From NCBI RefSeq assembly GCF_012911845.1, contig NZ_JAAXCU010000010.1, positions 1 through 34,779 of the forward strand: 34,779 nt of DNA. Direction: 5' to 3'. Of this stretch, positions 1 to 7,476 are shown piece by piece (position 1 is the first letter of the stretch; every line of letters starts with the position of its first letter). This DNA comes from Bacillus sp. RO2. GTDB taxonomy: Bacteria > Bacillota > Bacilli > Bacillales > Bacillaceae_I. The position numbers and the translations under genes were made by a program. Below the pieces are notes generated by a model. The model made no database searches and was not told where the DNA came from. It was given only the letters and a program-made list of their open reading frames with translations.

Positions 1-358
1 AATGACTCCATACACCAAGGGAAAGTGGAAAACATTGTCCGCATACGAAGTTAATTACTGCCTCAGACAAGGGAAAGTGGGAAACATTGTCCTCATACGT
101 TACTAATGTCTCCTTCAGATAAGGGAAAGTAGGAAACATTGTCCTCATACGACAAGAATGACTCCTTCAGATAAGGGAAAGTAGGAAACATTGTCCTCAT
201 ACGAAGTGAATGACTCCCTCCACCAAGGGAAAGTGGAAAACATTGTCCTCATACGAAGTGAATGACTCCCTCTACCAAGGGAAAGTGGGAAACATTGTCC
301 TCATACGAAGGGAATGACTCCCTCCACAAAGGGAAAATGAGAAACATTGTCCTCATAC
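1..358 (-). repeat. 52-bp tandem repeat array 1
   Basis: Seven copies of a 52-bp unit are seen. The core CATTGTCC recurs at 33, 85, 137, 189, 241, 293 and 345, exactly 52 bp apart. Read on the minus strand, a unit starts GTATGAGGACAATGTT (unit positions 1-16) and has GTCAT at positions 41-45, although two left-hand copies have lost the GTCAT part. The copies decay toward the left edge and the array probably continues outside the window. There are no variable spacers, so it is not a CRISPR. The skeleton and period match the arrays at 13383 and 34232. Function unknown. Confidence 0.95.
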
Positions 359-540
359 TAGACAAATACTTTCGTCACCAAAACCCAGTTACCCAAAAGC
401 TTTTCCCAAAGACCAAACCAAATCACATTCTTCACATGCACTTCTAAAAAATACAAAAATCAAAATCAAAACCAAAAATCCTCCACACAAATCCCAAGCC
501 CCCAACATAAACATATCAACAAGGACTATTACCCAGAGAG
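359..540. other. G-depleted intergenic leader of yhbB
   Basis: The stretch between repeat array 1 and yhbB is rich in A and C and nearly lacks G on the plus strand, especially about 430-520. I see no gene, terminator or convincing promoter. A comparable C/A-rich, G-poor stretch follows repeat array 2 (13890-14010), so the pairing may be part of the repeat locus or may only reflect leader composition. Confidence 0.5.
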
Positions 541-552
541 AGGGGCAAGCCC

Positions 553-1443
553 ATGAGAGATAAGCTGAAAGCACATATTCAAGACCGCCTTGATACTTAT
601 GTCTACAAAAGCAAGCAAACCAGCAGAACAATTATGAACGATGCTACGATAAAACAAAAACAAGAAGCACATAAGCGTAGAGGAGCGGAGATCGTTAAGT
701 GTAGTGCGACAGCGAGAATACATTCGATACATGAGGATGAACAACAGCGGGAGGCTAATGTTTTTTATGAGATTCACATTCGGTATCTGATAAAGCAAAA
801 AGGAAACCTATATCTAGAAGAGGAAGCTGATCAGCGTTATTCAGAATGGGTTGACGGGGAACTCACACAAGACTTCTCCATTCAGGATGAGGGAGACAGG
901 ACTTCTCCTCGGTTCATTCCGCCACAAGAAGAGGATGAACAACAGCAGCCTCTTCGTTTTAAGTATAGCCGTATGGAAGCGGTCAGGTATGCAGAGCAAT
1001 ATTGGAACAGCTACAACCCGCAGTTTAAGAAGTTTGAGGTGAATTGTACGAATTATATTTCGCAGTGTTTGTATGCTGGTGGAGCGCCGATGGTCGGGTA
1101 TCCAAAGAAATCTGGCGGATGGTGGATGCGGAATAATGATTGGAGTTATACGTGGGCAGTAGCTCATGCGTTAAGATGGTATTTACCAAGTGCAAAACAA
1201 GGTCTGAAAGCGAAAGAAGTTAGCAATGTGTCACAGCTTATGCCGGGTGATGTGATTTGCTATGATTTTGAGGGGGATGGCCGGTTTGATCATAATACAA
1301 TTGTGGTGGCAAAAGATGAGAATGGGGAGCCTTTAGTCAATGCCAATACTTATAATTCAAGGATGAGATATTGGAAATATGAAGATTCCACTGCGTACAC
1401 CCCGAATATTAAATATAAATTTTTCCACGTCCTTGACCGTTAG
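553..1443 (+). CDS. yhbB: YhbB-like protein with C-terminal amidase_6 domain
   Basis: A 296-residue protein. The first ~130 residues are charged and of unknown role. The C-terminal half (about 140-290) has the pattern of the Bacillus putative amidase domain family (amidase_6): RYAEQYWNSYNP, then NCTNYISQCLYAGGAPM with the presumed catalytic Cys, and later DHNTIVVA with the presumed His. These residues fit a papain-like NlpC/P60-type fold. No signal peptide is visible, so a cytoplasmic or forespore location is likely. The start follows AGAGAGGGG about 8 nt upstream. It is followed by trmL, as in the B. subtilis yhbB-cspR order. The substrate is unknown; peptidoglycan peptides are a guess. It could be co-transcribed with trmL because no terminator lies between them. 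Confidence 0.85.
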   Translation: MRDKLKAHIQDRLDTYVYKSKQTSRTIMNDATIKQKQEAHKRRGAEIVKCSATARIHSIHEDEQQREANVFYEIHIRYLIKQKGNLYLEEEADQRYSEWVDGELTQDFSIQDEGDRTSPRFIPPQEEDEQQQPLRFKYSRMEAVRYAEQYWNSYNPQFKKFEVNCTNYISQCLYAGGAPMVGYPKKSGGWWMRNNDWSYTWAVAHALRWYLPSAKQGLKAKEVSNVSQLMPGDVICYDFEGDGRFDHNTIVVAKDENGEPLVNANTYNSRMRYWKYEDSTAYTPNIKYKFFHVLDR

Positions 1444-1518
1444 TAGATACTTGATTCCGTTCCGATAAAAAGGTATTGTTGTATAGGATGAAAGTGAAAG
1501 AAATATGAGGTGACGATT

Positions 1519-2010
1519 GTGGGATTACATGTGGTATTATATCAACCAGAGATTCCAGCTAATACAGGAAACATTGCTAGAACTTGTGCAGCTACGAACA
1601 CAACATTGCATTTGATCAGACCGCTTGGATTTTCGACGGACGATAAGATGTTGAAGCGTGCGGGGCTTGATTATTGGGAGTTTGTTAATGTTGTTTATTA
1701 TGACTCGTTGGATGAGTTGTTTGAAAAAAATAAACAAGCGGAATTCTTCTATATTACGAAGTTTGGTATGAAGCCGCATACTTCATTTGACTACAGCAAC
1801 CTGGATAAAGATTACTTCTTTGTGTTTGGTAGAGAGACGACAGGGTTACCTAAAGATTTGATCCAGAGTAATTTGGATCAATGTTTGCGTTTACCGATGA
1901 CAAAGAATGTAAGATCATTGAATTTGTCCAATACTGCAGCGATATTAATATATGAAGCATTGCGACAGCAGGACTATCCGAACTTATCCATTGAGTTTCC
2001 GGAAGAATAA
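1519..2010 (+). CDS. trmL: tRNA (cytidine/uridine(34)-2'-O)-methyltransferase TrmL
   Basis: A 163-residue SPOUT-class methyltransferase (CspR/YibK type) that 2'-O-methylates the wobble base of tRNA-Leu using S-adenosylmethionine. Family motifs are clear: LHVVLYQPEIPANTGNIAR at the N terminus, FVFGRETTGLP (the trefoil-knot AdoMet loop) near residue 100, and RSLNLSNTAAILIYEALRQ near the C terminus. The length is typical. I chose GTG 1519 because GAGGTGA at 1507-1513 sits 5 nt upstream; GTG 1510, which would add three residues, lies inside that ribosome site. A weak sigma-A-like pair (TTGATT, 17 bp, TATTGT) occurs about 1451-1479, so an own promoter is possible. A strong terminator follows. Confidence 0.95.
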   Translation: MGLHVVLYQPEIPANTGNIARTCAATNTTLHLIRPLGFSTDDKMLKRAGLDYWEFVNVVYYDSLDELFEKNKQAEFFYITKFGMKPHTSFDYSNLDKDYFFVFGRETTGLPKDLIQSNLDQCLRLPMTKNVRSLNLSNTAAILIYEALRQQDYPNLSIEFPEE

Positions 2011-2020
2011 GAAAAAAAGA

Positions 2021-2070
2021 GAAGCCCTCGCCTTTCAAGCAAAAGTTGAAAGGCAGAGGGCTTCTTTATT
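2021..2070 (+). terminator. Rho-independent terminator after trmL
   Basis: Long stem: GAAGCCCTC and CCTTTCAA (2021-2038) pair with TTGAAAGG and GAGGGCTTC (2046-2064) around a 7-nt loop, followed by TTTATTTTAT. It ends the yhbB-trmL unit. Confidence 0.9.
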
Positions 2071-2093
2071 TTATACGAATTACGAATTACGAA

Positions 2094-2195
2094 TTACTTT
2101 TTACGTGTACCAGGGCGCTCATTATAGCCAGCAGTGAAAATTGCTGTTAGGAATGCAAGACATACGCCTAAGATTAAGAATCCAGATGTACCCAT
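2094..2195 (-). CDS. 33-aa single-pass membrane microprotein
   Basis: A short minus-strand ORF encodes MGTSGFLILGVCLAFLTAI followed by FTAGYNERPGTRKK. It has one hydrophobic helix (residues 5-22) and a basic C-terminal tail, so it is probably a membrane-anchored small protein with a cytosolic tail. The ribosome site AAGGAGG lies 8 nt before the ATG, which strongly supports translation. It sits between the trmL terminator and the prkA promoter, facing away from prkA. I do not recognise the family and assign no function. Confidence 0.7.
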   Translation of the reverse strand: MGTSGFLILGVCLAFLTAIFTAGYNERPGTRKK

Positions 2196-2330
2196 GTTTG
2201 GTTCCTCCTTATGTAGGTTTAGTTCATGTAAGCATACTATCTATATTATAGCCCAATGGACGAGTTATGTGAATGAAATCTGTGGATAATTTTTGACACT
2301 AGGAATTTTTCTTGCGCACGTAAAAAAAGC

Positions 2331-2357
2331 ATGTTTCACTCCCACGGCGCATAGAGT
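2331..2357 (+). promoter_or_regulatory. Possible sigma-E-type promoter of prkA
   Basis: ATGTT (2331-2335) and CATAGAGT (2350-2357), with 14 nt between, resemble the mother-cell sigma-E consensus (ATATT / CATACAnT). The site lies about 55 nt before the prkA start. prkA is known to be sigma-E dependent in B. subtilis. The assignment rests on a partial match only. Confidence 0.4.
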
Positions 2358-2410
2358 ATATTAATCACGCAATCACGACTCTTGAAGCTGTAATAAAAGG
2401 GGAGGTCCTT

Positions 2411-4306
2411 ATGGATATTTTACGTAAAATTGAAAAGTATCGGGAAGAAGAACAGAGGCTGAAGTGGGAAGGAACCTTCGGGCAGTACTTGGAGATTTTG
2501 AAAGAGGAACCATGGGTAGCTCAATCCGCACATTCACGGGTTTACAATATGATTAAAGATGCTGGGGTAGAAGAGATCAATGGGCAGCGGAAGTATAATT
2601 TCTTTAGCAATGCCCTTTTTGGTTTAGAAGAAGCGTTGGAGCGGTTGGTGGAGGAGTATTTTCATCCGGCTGCGAAAAGATTGGATGTCAGAAAGAGGAT
2701 CCTCTTATTAATGGGTCCTGTCAGTGGGGGGAAATCCACTCTGGTCACTATCTTGAAACGCGGACTAGAGCAATATACTCATACTGCCAGAGGTGCAGTT
2801 TATGCGATTAAAGGCTGTCCAATGCATGAGGACCCGTTACATTTAATTCCTCACCATCTAAGAGATGACTTTTACAATGAGTATGGTGTTAGGATTGAAG
2901 GAAATTTGTCGCCATTAAATATGATGAGGCTTGAAAAGGAATACGGTGGAAGAATTGAAGATGTGCTGGTGGAACGTATTTTCCTTTCAGAAAATCAACG
3001 TGTCGGAATTGGTACATTCAGTCCATCTGATCCGAAATCACAGGATATTGCGGACTTAACCGGAAGCATCGACTTCTCCACCATTGCTGAGTTCGGCTCC
3101 GAGTCTGATCCTCGTGCATATCGTTTTGACGGGGAATTGAACAAAGCGAACCGCGGGATGATGGAGTTCCAGGAGATGCTGAAATGTGATGAGAAGTTCT
3201 TGTGGCATCTATTGTCTTTAACGCAGGAAGGGAATTTCAAGGCAGGACGATTTGCGTTAATCAGTGCGGATGAGCTGATTGTCGCTCATACGAATGAAAC
3301 CGAGTATCGTTCTTTTATCTCCAATAAAAAGAATGAGGCCTTGCATTCGCGTATTATCGTGATGCCGGTTCCATATAACCTAAGGCTTTCTGAAGAAGAG
3401 AGAATTTATGAAAAGATGATCAATGAGAGTGATGTGGCGAATGTTCATATTGCACCACATACACTCCGGGTGGCAGCGATGTTCACGATCCTTACCAGAT
3501 TGAAAGAGGCAAAACGTGGCGATATCGATTTAGTCAAAAAGATGCGCCTGTATGACGGAGAATCTGTCGAGGGCTTTAATTCTGTTGACGTTCAAGAACT
3601 GAAGAAAGAGTATGCTGATGAAGGGATGAGTGGGATTGATCCGCGTTATGTGATTAACAGGATCTCGTCCACCATCATTCGTAAAGAAATTCCGTCCATT
3701 AATGCGCTAGATGTTCTGCGTTCGTTAAAAGAAGGACTGGACCAACACGCTTCCATCTCTAATGAAGATAGAGAAAGATTCTTAAACTTCATTTCAGTAG
3801 CGAGAAAAGAATATGATAACATTGCGAAGAAGGAAGTTCAGAAAGCATTTGTGTACTCATATGAAGAGTCTGCTAAAACATTGATGGATAACTATCTTGA
3901 TAATGTCGAGGCTTATTGTAATAAGGCGAAACTCAGAGATCCTCTCACTGGGGAGGAGATGAGTGCTGATGAGAAATTAATGCGTTCCATTGAGGAGCAA
4001 ATTGGTATTTCAGAAAACGCGAAAAAGGCATTCCGTGAAGAGATCCTTATCAGAATTTCTGCTTATGCGCGTAAAGGTAAGCGATTTGACTACAACTCCC
4101 ATGAACGCTTAAGAGAAGCAATTCAGAAGAAACTATTTGCTGACCTGAAAGATGTTGTGAAGATTACAACTTCATCCAAGACTCCTGATGAAACACAGCT
4201 GAAGAAAATAAATGAAGTGGTGGCCCGCTTGATAGATGAACATGGATATAACTCCACGTCAGCAAACGATTTATTAAGATATGTAGGAAGTCTATTAAAT
4301 AGATAA
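2411..4306 (+). CDS. prkA: Serine protein kinase / AAA+ protein PrkA
   Basis: A 631-residue PrkA, the usual family length. The N-terminal AAA+ module (about 20-380) has the Walker A motif GPVSGGKST at 102-110. The C-terminal PrkA domain (about 400-630) is highly charged. In B. subtilis PrkA is a sporulation protein made in the mother cell, described as a Ser/Thr kinase and, in later work, as an ATP-dependent Lon-like protease. Its biochemical role is therefore not settled. The start has GGGGAGGT about 4 nt upstream, and a possible sigma-E promoter precedes it. Its partner gene yhbH follows at 4865, separated by a terminator and a 51-residue ORF, so the two are probably transcribed separately here. 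Confidence 0.97.
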   Translation: MDILRKIEKYREEEQRLKWEGTFGQYLEILKEEPWVAQSAHSRVYNMIKDAGVEEINGQRKYNFFSNALFGLEEALERLVEEYFHPAAKRLDVRKRILLLMGPVSGGKSTLVTILKRGLEQYTHTARGAVYAIKGCPMHEDPLHLIPHHLRDDFYNEYGVRIEGNLSPLNMMRLEKEYGGRIEDVLVERIFLSENQRVGIGTFSPSDPKSQDIADLTGSIDFSTIAEFGSESDPRAYRFDGELNKANRGMMEFQEMLKCDEKFLWHLLSLTQEGNFKAGRFALISADELIVAHTNETEYRSFISNKKNEALHSRIIVMPVPYNLRLSEEERIYEKMINESDVANVHIAPHTLRVAAMFTILTRLKEAKRGDIDLVKKMRLYDGESVEGFNSVDVQELKKEYADEGMSGIDPRYVINRISSTIIRKEIPSINALDVLRSLKEGLDQHASISNEDRERFLNFISVARKEYDNIAKKEVQKAFVYSYEESAKTLMDNYLDNVEAYCNKAKLRDPLTGEEMSADEKLMRSIEEQIGISENAKKAFREEILIRISAYARKGKRFDYNSHERLREAIQKKLFADLKDVVKITTSSKTPDETQLKKINEVVARLIDEHGYNSTSANDLLRYVGSLLNR

Positions 4307-4307
4307 C

Positions 4308-4342
4308 AAAAAAGCAGCGGAGCTCTTGTCCGCTGCTTTTTT
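4308..4342 (+). terminator. Terminator after prkA
   Basis: AAAAAAGCAGCGG (4308-4320), a 9-nt loop, then CCGCTGCTTTTTT (4330-4342). This is a perfect stem with a U-tract. Confidence 0.92.
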
Positions 4343-4400
4343 CCGTTCATAGGTTTGTAAAGTGAAATTAAGGGGAAATTAATTGTAAGAGGTGATGACA

Positions 4401-4556
4401 ATGAGTAAAGAAAAAACCTATGAAAATACAATGGCCCCTAATGAAAAAGAGATGGAAAAGCTGGCAAAGGAAATGGAGCAGCTGAAGGAAAATAAAACCG
4501 ACAGAGAGCGCAGTCCTAAGCAGCATAAAAACAACAAGGAAAATGAAAAGGAATAA
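4401..4556 (+). CDS. 51-aa highly charged small protein
   Basis: The ORF encodes MSKEKTYENTMAPNEKEMEK and continues lysine/glutamate-rich to a C-terminal NKENEKE. It has no hydrophobic segment, so it is probably soluble and partly disordered or a short coiled coil (about residues 14-32). AGAGGTG lies about 7 nt before the ATG. It stands between the prkA terminator (4308-4342) and its own terminator (4561-4590), so it forms an isolated mono-gene unit. The composition recalls small sporulation or stress proteins of Bacillus, but I do not recognise it. Confidence 0.65.
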   Translation: MSKEKTYENTMAPNEKEMEKLAKEMEQLKENKTDRERSPKQHKNNKENEKE

Positions 4557-4560
4557 ACAT

Positions 4561-4590
4561 ACCTTCCAGCAACTTTTGGGAGGTTTTTTT
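4561..4590 (+). terminator. Terminator after the 51-aa ORF
   Basis: ACCTTCC (4561-4567) pairs with GGGAGGT (4578-4584) with one G-U pair, followed by a six-T tract. Confidence 0.8.
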
Positions 4591-4864
4591 GTTGTATAAA
4601 AAGAAATTGATCGTATAGTACGACCTTCTCACAGCATAAAATTATTATTACTAACAATCGATTACACGCTTGTCTCATTAATAGAAACGCACGCCCAATT
4701 ATCAAAATAATCTGTCAATTATTTGAGATATGTGCATAGGATAGAGTAACCAACCCTAATTGTCACGAAGGTTGGATTCATTAAATTTCACCAAGATATT
4801 TTATGAAAATAGTGATGAAAAGGTTCCTAGAAACGTAAAATGAATTAAATAGGGAGGGATATCG
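4591..4864. other. AT-rich intergenic leader of yhbH
   Basis: This noncoding stretch should hold the yhbH promoter. Weak sigma-E-like fragments (CATAGGAT at 4735; ATATT at 4796) are present but neither has a convincing partner element. Nothing else is recognised. Confidence 0.4.
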
Positions 4865-6034
4865 ATGACAATGTCAGATGATACGAATTTTGTAGTGTCC
4901 AAAGAGGATTGGTCCCTCCATCGAAAAGGCCACGACGACCAAAAACGCCATCAGGAAAAGGTCCAGGAGGCTATTAAAAATAACTTACCAGATCTTATTA
5001 CTGAAGAGAACATTGTAATGTCCAATGGCAGAGAGGTCGTTAAGATCCCAATCAGGTCTTTAGATGAGTACAGAATTCGTTATAATTATGACAAAAACAA
5101 GCATGTTGGCCAAGGAGATGGAGACAGTCAGGTCGGGGATGTTGTAGCCAGGGACGGGTCGGGTCAGCAGAAGGGTCCAGGTAAGGGGCAAGGAGCGGGA
5201 GATCAGGCCGGAGAGGACTATTATGAGGCGGAAGTGTCCTTAATGGATCTTGAAGCGGCACTTTTCAATCAGCTGGAGCTGCCAAACCTGCAGCAGAAAG
5301 AGCGCGATGAAAATATCATCGAGCACTATGAATTTAACGATATTAGACGCACAGGTCTTATGGGGAATATAGATAAAAAACGCACGATGATGTCCGCCTA
5401 TAAACGGAATGCGATGACAGGTACGGCGAGTTTCCATCCAATCTATCAGGAGGATCTCAAGTTTAAAACCTGGAATGAAGTGGTGAAGCCAGATTCAAAA
5501 GCGGTTGTATTGATGATGATGGATACGAGCGGATCAATGGGTATGTGGGAGAAATATATGGCGCGTAGCTTTTTCTTCTGGATGACACGATTCCTTAGAA
5601 CGAAATACGAGACAGTGGATATTGAGTTTATCGCTCATCATACTGAGGCGAAAGTTGTAAGTGAGGAGGACTTCTTTTCAAAGGGAGAAAGTGGAGGTAC
5701 GATCTGTTCATCCGCTTACCGGAAAGCACTGGAGCTAATCGATACGAAATACAATCCAACACGTTTCAACATTTATCCGTTTCACTTTTCAGATGGAGAT
5801 AACTTGACATCAGATAATCAGCGTTGCGTAAAATTGGTGGCAGAGCTAATGAAGGTTTCCAATATGTTCGGGTACGGGGAAGTAAATCAGTATAATAGGC
5901 ATTCTACATTGATGTCAGCTTACAAAAATGTAAATGACGAGAAGTTCAGACATTTCATTTTGAAGCAAAAGCCCGATGTTTTCCATGCGATGAAAGAGTT
6001 CTTTAAGAAAGAGCAAAATAAAAAATTTGCTTAA
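4865..6034 (+). CDS. yhbH: YhbH, DUF444 family protein with VWA-like domain
   Basis: A 389-residue DUF444/UPF0229 protein, the partner of PrkA in sporulating and enteric bacteria. The N-terminal third is charged and contains a low-complexity Gly/Gln/Asp stretch (about residues 80-120). The C-terminal part is a von Willebrand A-like fold with the metal-site motif DTSGS at 220-224 ([12 protein letters not shown]) and a later HFSDGDN segment. Loss of yhbH affects sporulation in B. subtilis; the molecular role is unknown. The start ATG 4865 follows AGGGAGGG. It is a mono-cistronic unit closed by a terminator at 6037. Confidence 0.95.
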   Translation: MTMSDDTNFVVSKEDWSLHRKGHDDQKRHQEKVQEAIKNNLPDLITEENIVMSNGREVVKIPIRSLDEYRIRYNYDKNKHVGQGDGDSQVGDVVARDGSGQQKGPGKGQGAGDQAGEDYYEAEVSLMDLEAALFNQLELPNLQQKERDENIIEHYEFNDIRRTGLMGNIDKKRTMMSAYKRNAMTGTASFHPIYQEDLKFKTWNEVVKPDSKAVVLMMMDTSGSMGMWEKYMARSFFFWMTRFLRTKYETVDIEFIAHHTEAKVVSEEDFFSKGESGGTICSSAYRKALELIDTKYNPTRFNIYPFHFSDGDNLTSDNQRCVKLVAELMKVSNMFGYGEVNQYNRHSTLMSAYKNVNDEKFRHFILKQKPDVFHAMKEFFKKEQNKKFA

Positions 6035-6036
6035 AT

Positions 6037-6061
6037 AAAACCAGCCTAGGGGCTGGTTTTT
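6037..6061 (+). terminator. Terminator after yhbH
   Basis: AAAACCAGCC (6037-6046), loop TAGG, then GGCTGGTTTTTC. The stem is strong. Confidence 0.9.
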
Positions 6062-6085
6062 CTTATGGGATAAAAGGAGGAATAA

Positions 6086-6109
6086 ATGGTACGAAAAGCG
6101 AAGTATTAA
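6086..6109 (+). CDS. Possible 7-codon leader peptide (MVRKAKY)
   Basis: AAAAGGAGGAATAA is immediately followed by ATG and seven sense codons ending in TAA. This is the best ribosome site in the intergenic region, much better than the one of the kinase gene starting 40 nt further on. It could be a regulatory upstream ORF, or the remnant of a lost gene start. Only sequence signals support it. Confidence 0.3.
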   Translation: MVRKAKY

Positions 6110-6148
6110 CAATAAAAATTGAGAGCAAATGTTGGTAGGTGCGTTGAT

Positions 6149-7408
6149 ATGGTTGGAAATCTAGGTCATGTTCTATATCATGTATTAATTATTTTGTTTC
6201 CCATTTTGGTTTATTACCAGTTTTTAAATAAAGGTGCTATAGGATCAACAAGAAAAGTGAATTATCGATTCTTAGTTATAATGATTTTTATGGTCATTTG
6301 TACGATGTCTTTTCCGATTGAGGTAACCGAGGGGTCTTATTATGATCAAAAGGTGATACCTGTCATTTTATCCTTTTTATATGGTGGTTTGTTTACAGGG
6401 GCTGCTGTAATGGTGTCGATGCTTTATTATCTGTATATAATCGGGGACAACCATATTGTTGTCATGGTGATAAATTACTTAATTTTAGCAGGACTACTGA
6501 TAGCATTTAGAAATAGGTATACAAGTTTGAGCTTAAAAAAGAAGATTTCAATCATTTCCTTCTTATTTTTAGTCATTACAGCAACAAGAGCAATCAGGTT
6601 GTTTTATCTGAATGAAGAGGAAGAGGTTCTTCTAAATGTATTGGTTTCTTTTATTACTTGGGTCTCTTTAGTAACAGCTATTATGATTATTGAAAATTTG
6701 AATATGCAAATGCAATTGCAGCATGAATTGCAACGTTCAGAAAAATTAAAAGTGGTAAGTGAGCTTGCAGCGTCAGTTGCACATGAAGTAAGAAATCCAA
6801 TGACATCAACACGAGGATTCCTGCAGTTGATGAGTCAAGATGATAATCTAAATAGTTCTCAAAAAAGGTATATTGATATCTCTATTGAAGAGTTAGACCG
6901 GGCCCAGACGATTATACAAGATTATCTTTCACTTGCCAAACCAAATAAACAAGGAATGGACAGGGTAAATGTATCTCAAGAATTAGAAAACGTTGTCCAA
7001 CTCATGTCCACTTATACGGCTATCAATAACACCACAATACGTCATGAGATTGAAGCAGAGTTGTACATAAAAGCTAATAAAGATGAAATGAAACAAGTCT
7101 TAATCAACTTGATAAAAAATGCGATTGAAGCCATAGATAAGGATGGAACGGTGACCGTTAAGGCTTCTAGCAATCGAGGAACAATATTAATAGAGATTAT
7201 CGATGACGGTGTGGGGATGACACTACAACAAGTGGATAGATTGGGAACACCGTTTTATTCCACTAAAGATAAGGGAACCGGTATTGGTTTGACTATATCT
7301 TTTCAAATTATTGAGTTATTACAAGGAAAAATAGAAGTGCAAAGTGAGGTTGGGAAGGGAACTACATTTACTATTAAGTTCCCGTCAGAAACTAGTGTTA
7401 GCAGCTAG
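6149..7408 (+). CDS. KinB-like membrane sensor histidine kinase
   Basis: A 419-residue kinase. The N-terminal ~190 residues form five to six hydrophobic helices with short loops and no large sensor domain, as in KinB of the sporulation phosphorelay. A short linker leads to the dimerisation/phosphoacceptor motif SVAHEVRNPMTS with His212, then the N box (LINLIKNAIEA), G1 (IIDDGVGM), the F box (PFYSTKD) and G2 (GTGIGL). No response regulator or KapB gene is adjacent, so it is an orphan kinase that most likely feeds Spo0F. I chose ATG 6149 because GGTAGGTG lies 7 nt upstream; TTG 6119 has no ribosome site. Its terminator overlaps the stop codon. Confidence 0.88.
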   Translation: MVGNLGHVLYHVLIILFPILVYYQFLNKGAIGSTRKVNYRFLVIMIFMVICTMSFPIEVTEGSYYDQKVIPVILSFLYGGLFTGAAVMVSMLYYLYIIGDNHIVVMVINYLILAGLLIAFRNRYTSLSLKKKISIISFLFLVITATRAIRLFYLNEEEEVLLNVLVSFITWVSLVTAIMIIENLNMQMQLQHELQRSEKLKVVSELAASVAHEVRNPMTSTRGFLQLMSQDDNLNSSQKRYIDISIEELDRAQTIIQDYLSLAKPNKQGMDRVNVSQELENVVQLMSTYTAINNTTIRHEIEAELYIKANKDEMKQVLINLIKNAIEAIDKDGTVTVKASSNRGTILIEIIDDGVGMTLQQVDRLGTPFYSTKDKGTGIGLTISFQIIELLQGKIEVQSEVGKGTTFTIKFPSETSVSS

Positions 7409-7420
7409 TTTCTTTTTTTT
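7388..7420 (+). terminator. Terminator overlapping the kinase stop codon
   Basis: GAAACTAG (7388-7395) pairs with CTAGTTTC (7405-7412), followed by eight T. The stem includes the last codons and the TAG stop of the kinase gene. Confidence 0.85.
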
Positions 7421-7435
7421 GATCAGTGCTACAAC

Positions 7436-7467
7436 ATAAAAACCCCCGACTATCACTAGTCGGGGGT
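7436..7467 (-). terminator. Terminator of the peptide-binding lipoprotein gene
   Basis: The stem ACCCCCGACTA / TAGTCGGGGGT (7442-7452 and 7457-7467) has a TCAC loop. On the minus strand it is followed by a run of T, so it serves the gene ending at 7477. Confidence 0.92.
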
Positions 7468-7476
7468 CATATTTAA

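Noticed and set aside
262-447. 61-residue ORF through repeat array 1
   Set aside because: It only translates the tandem repeat and the adjacent A/C-rich tract and has no ribosome site.
4710-4860. Sigma-E promoter for yhbH
   Set aside because: Only partial elements (CATAGGAT; ATATT) with poor partners were found, so no promoter is assigned although one is expected from the B. subtilis orthologue.
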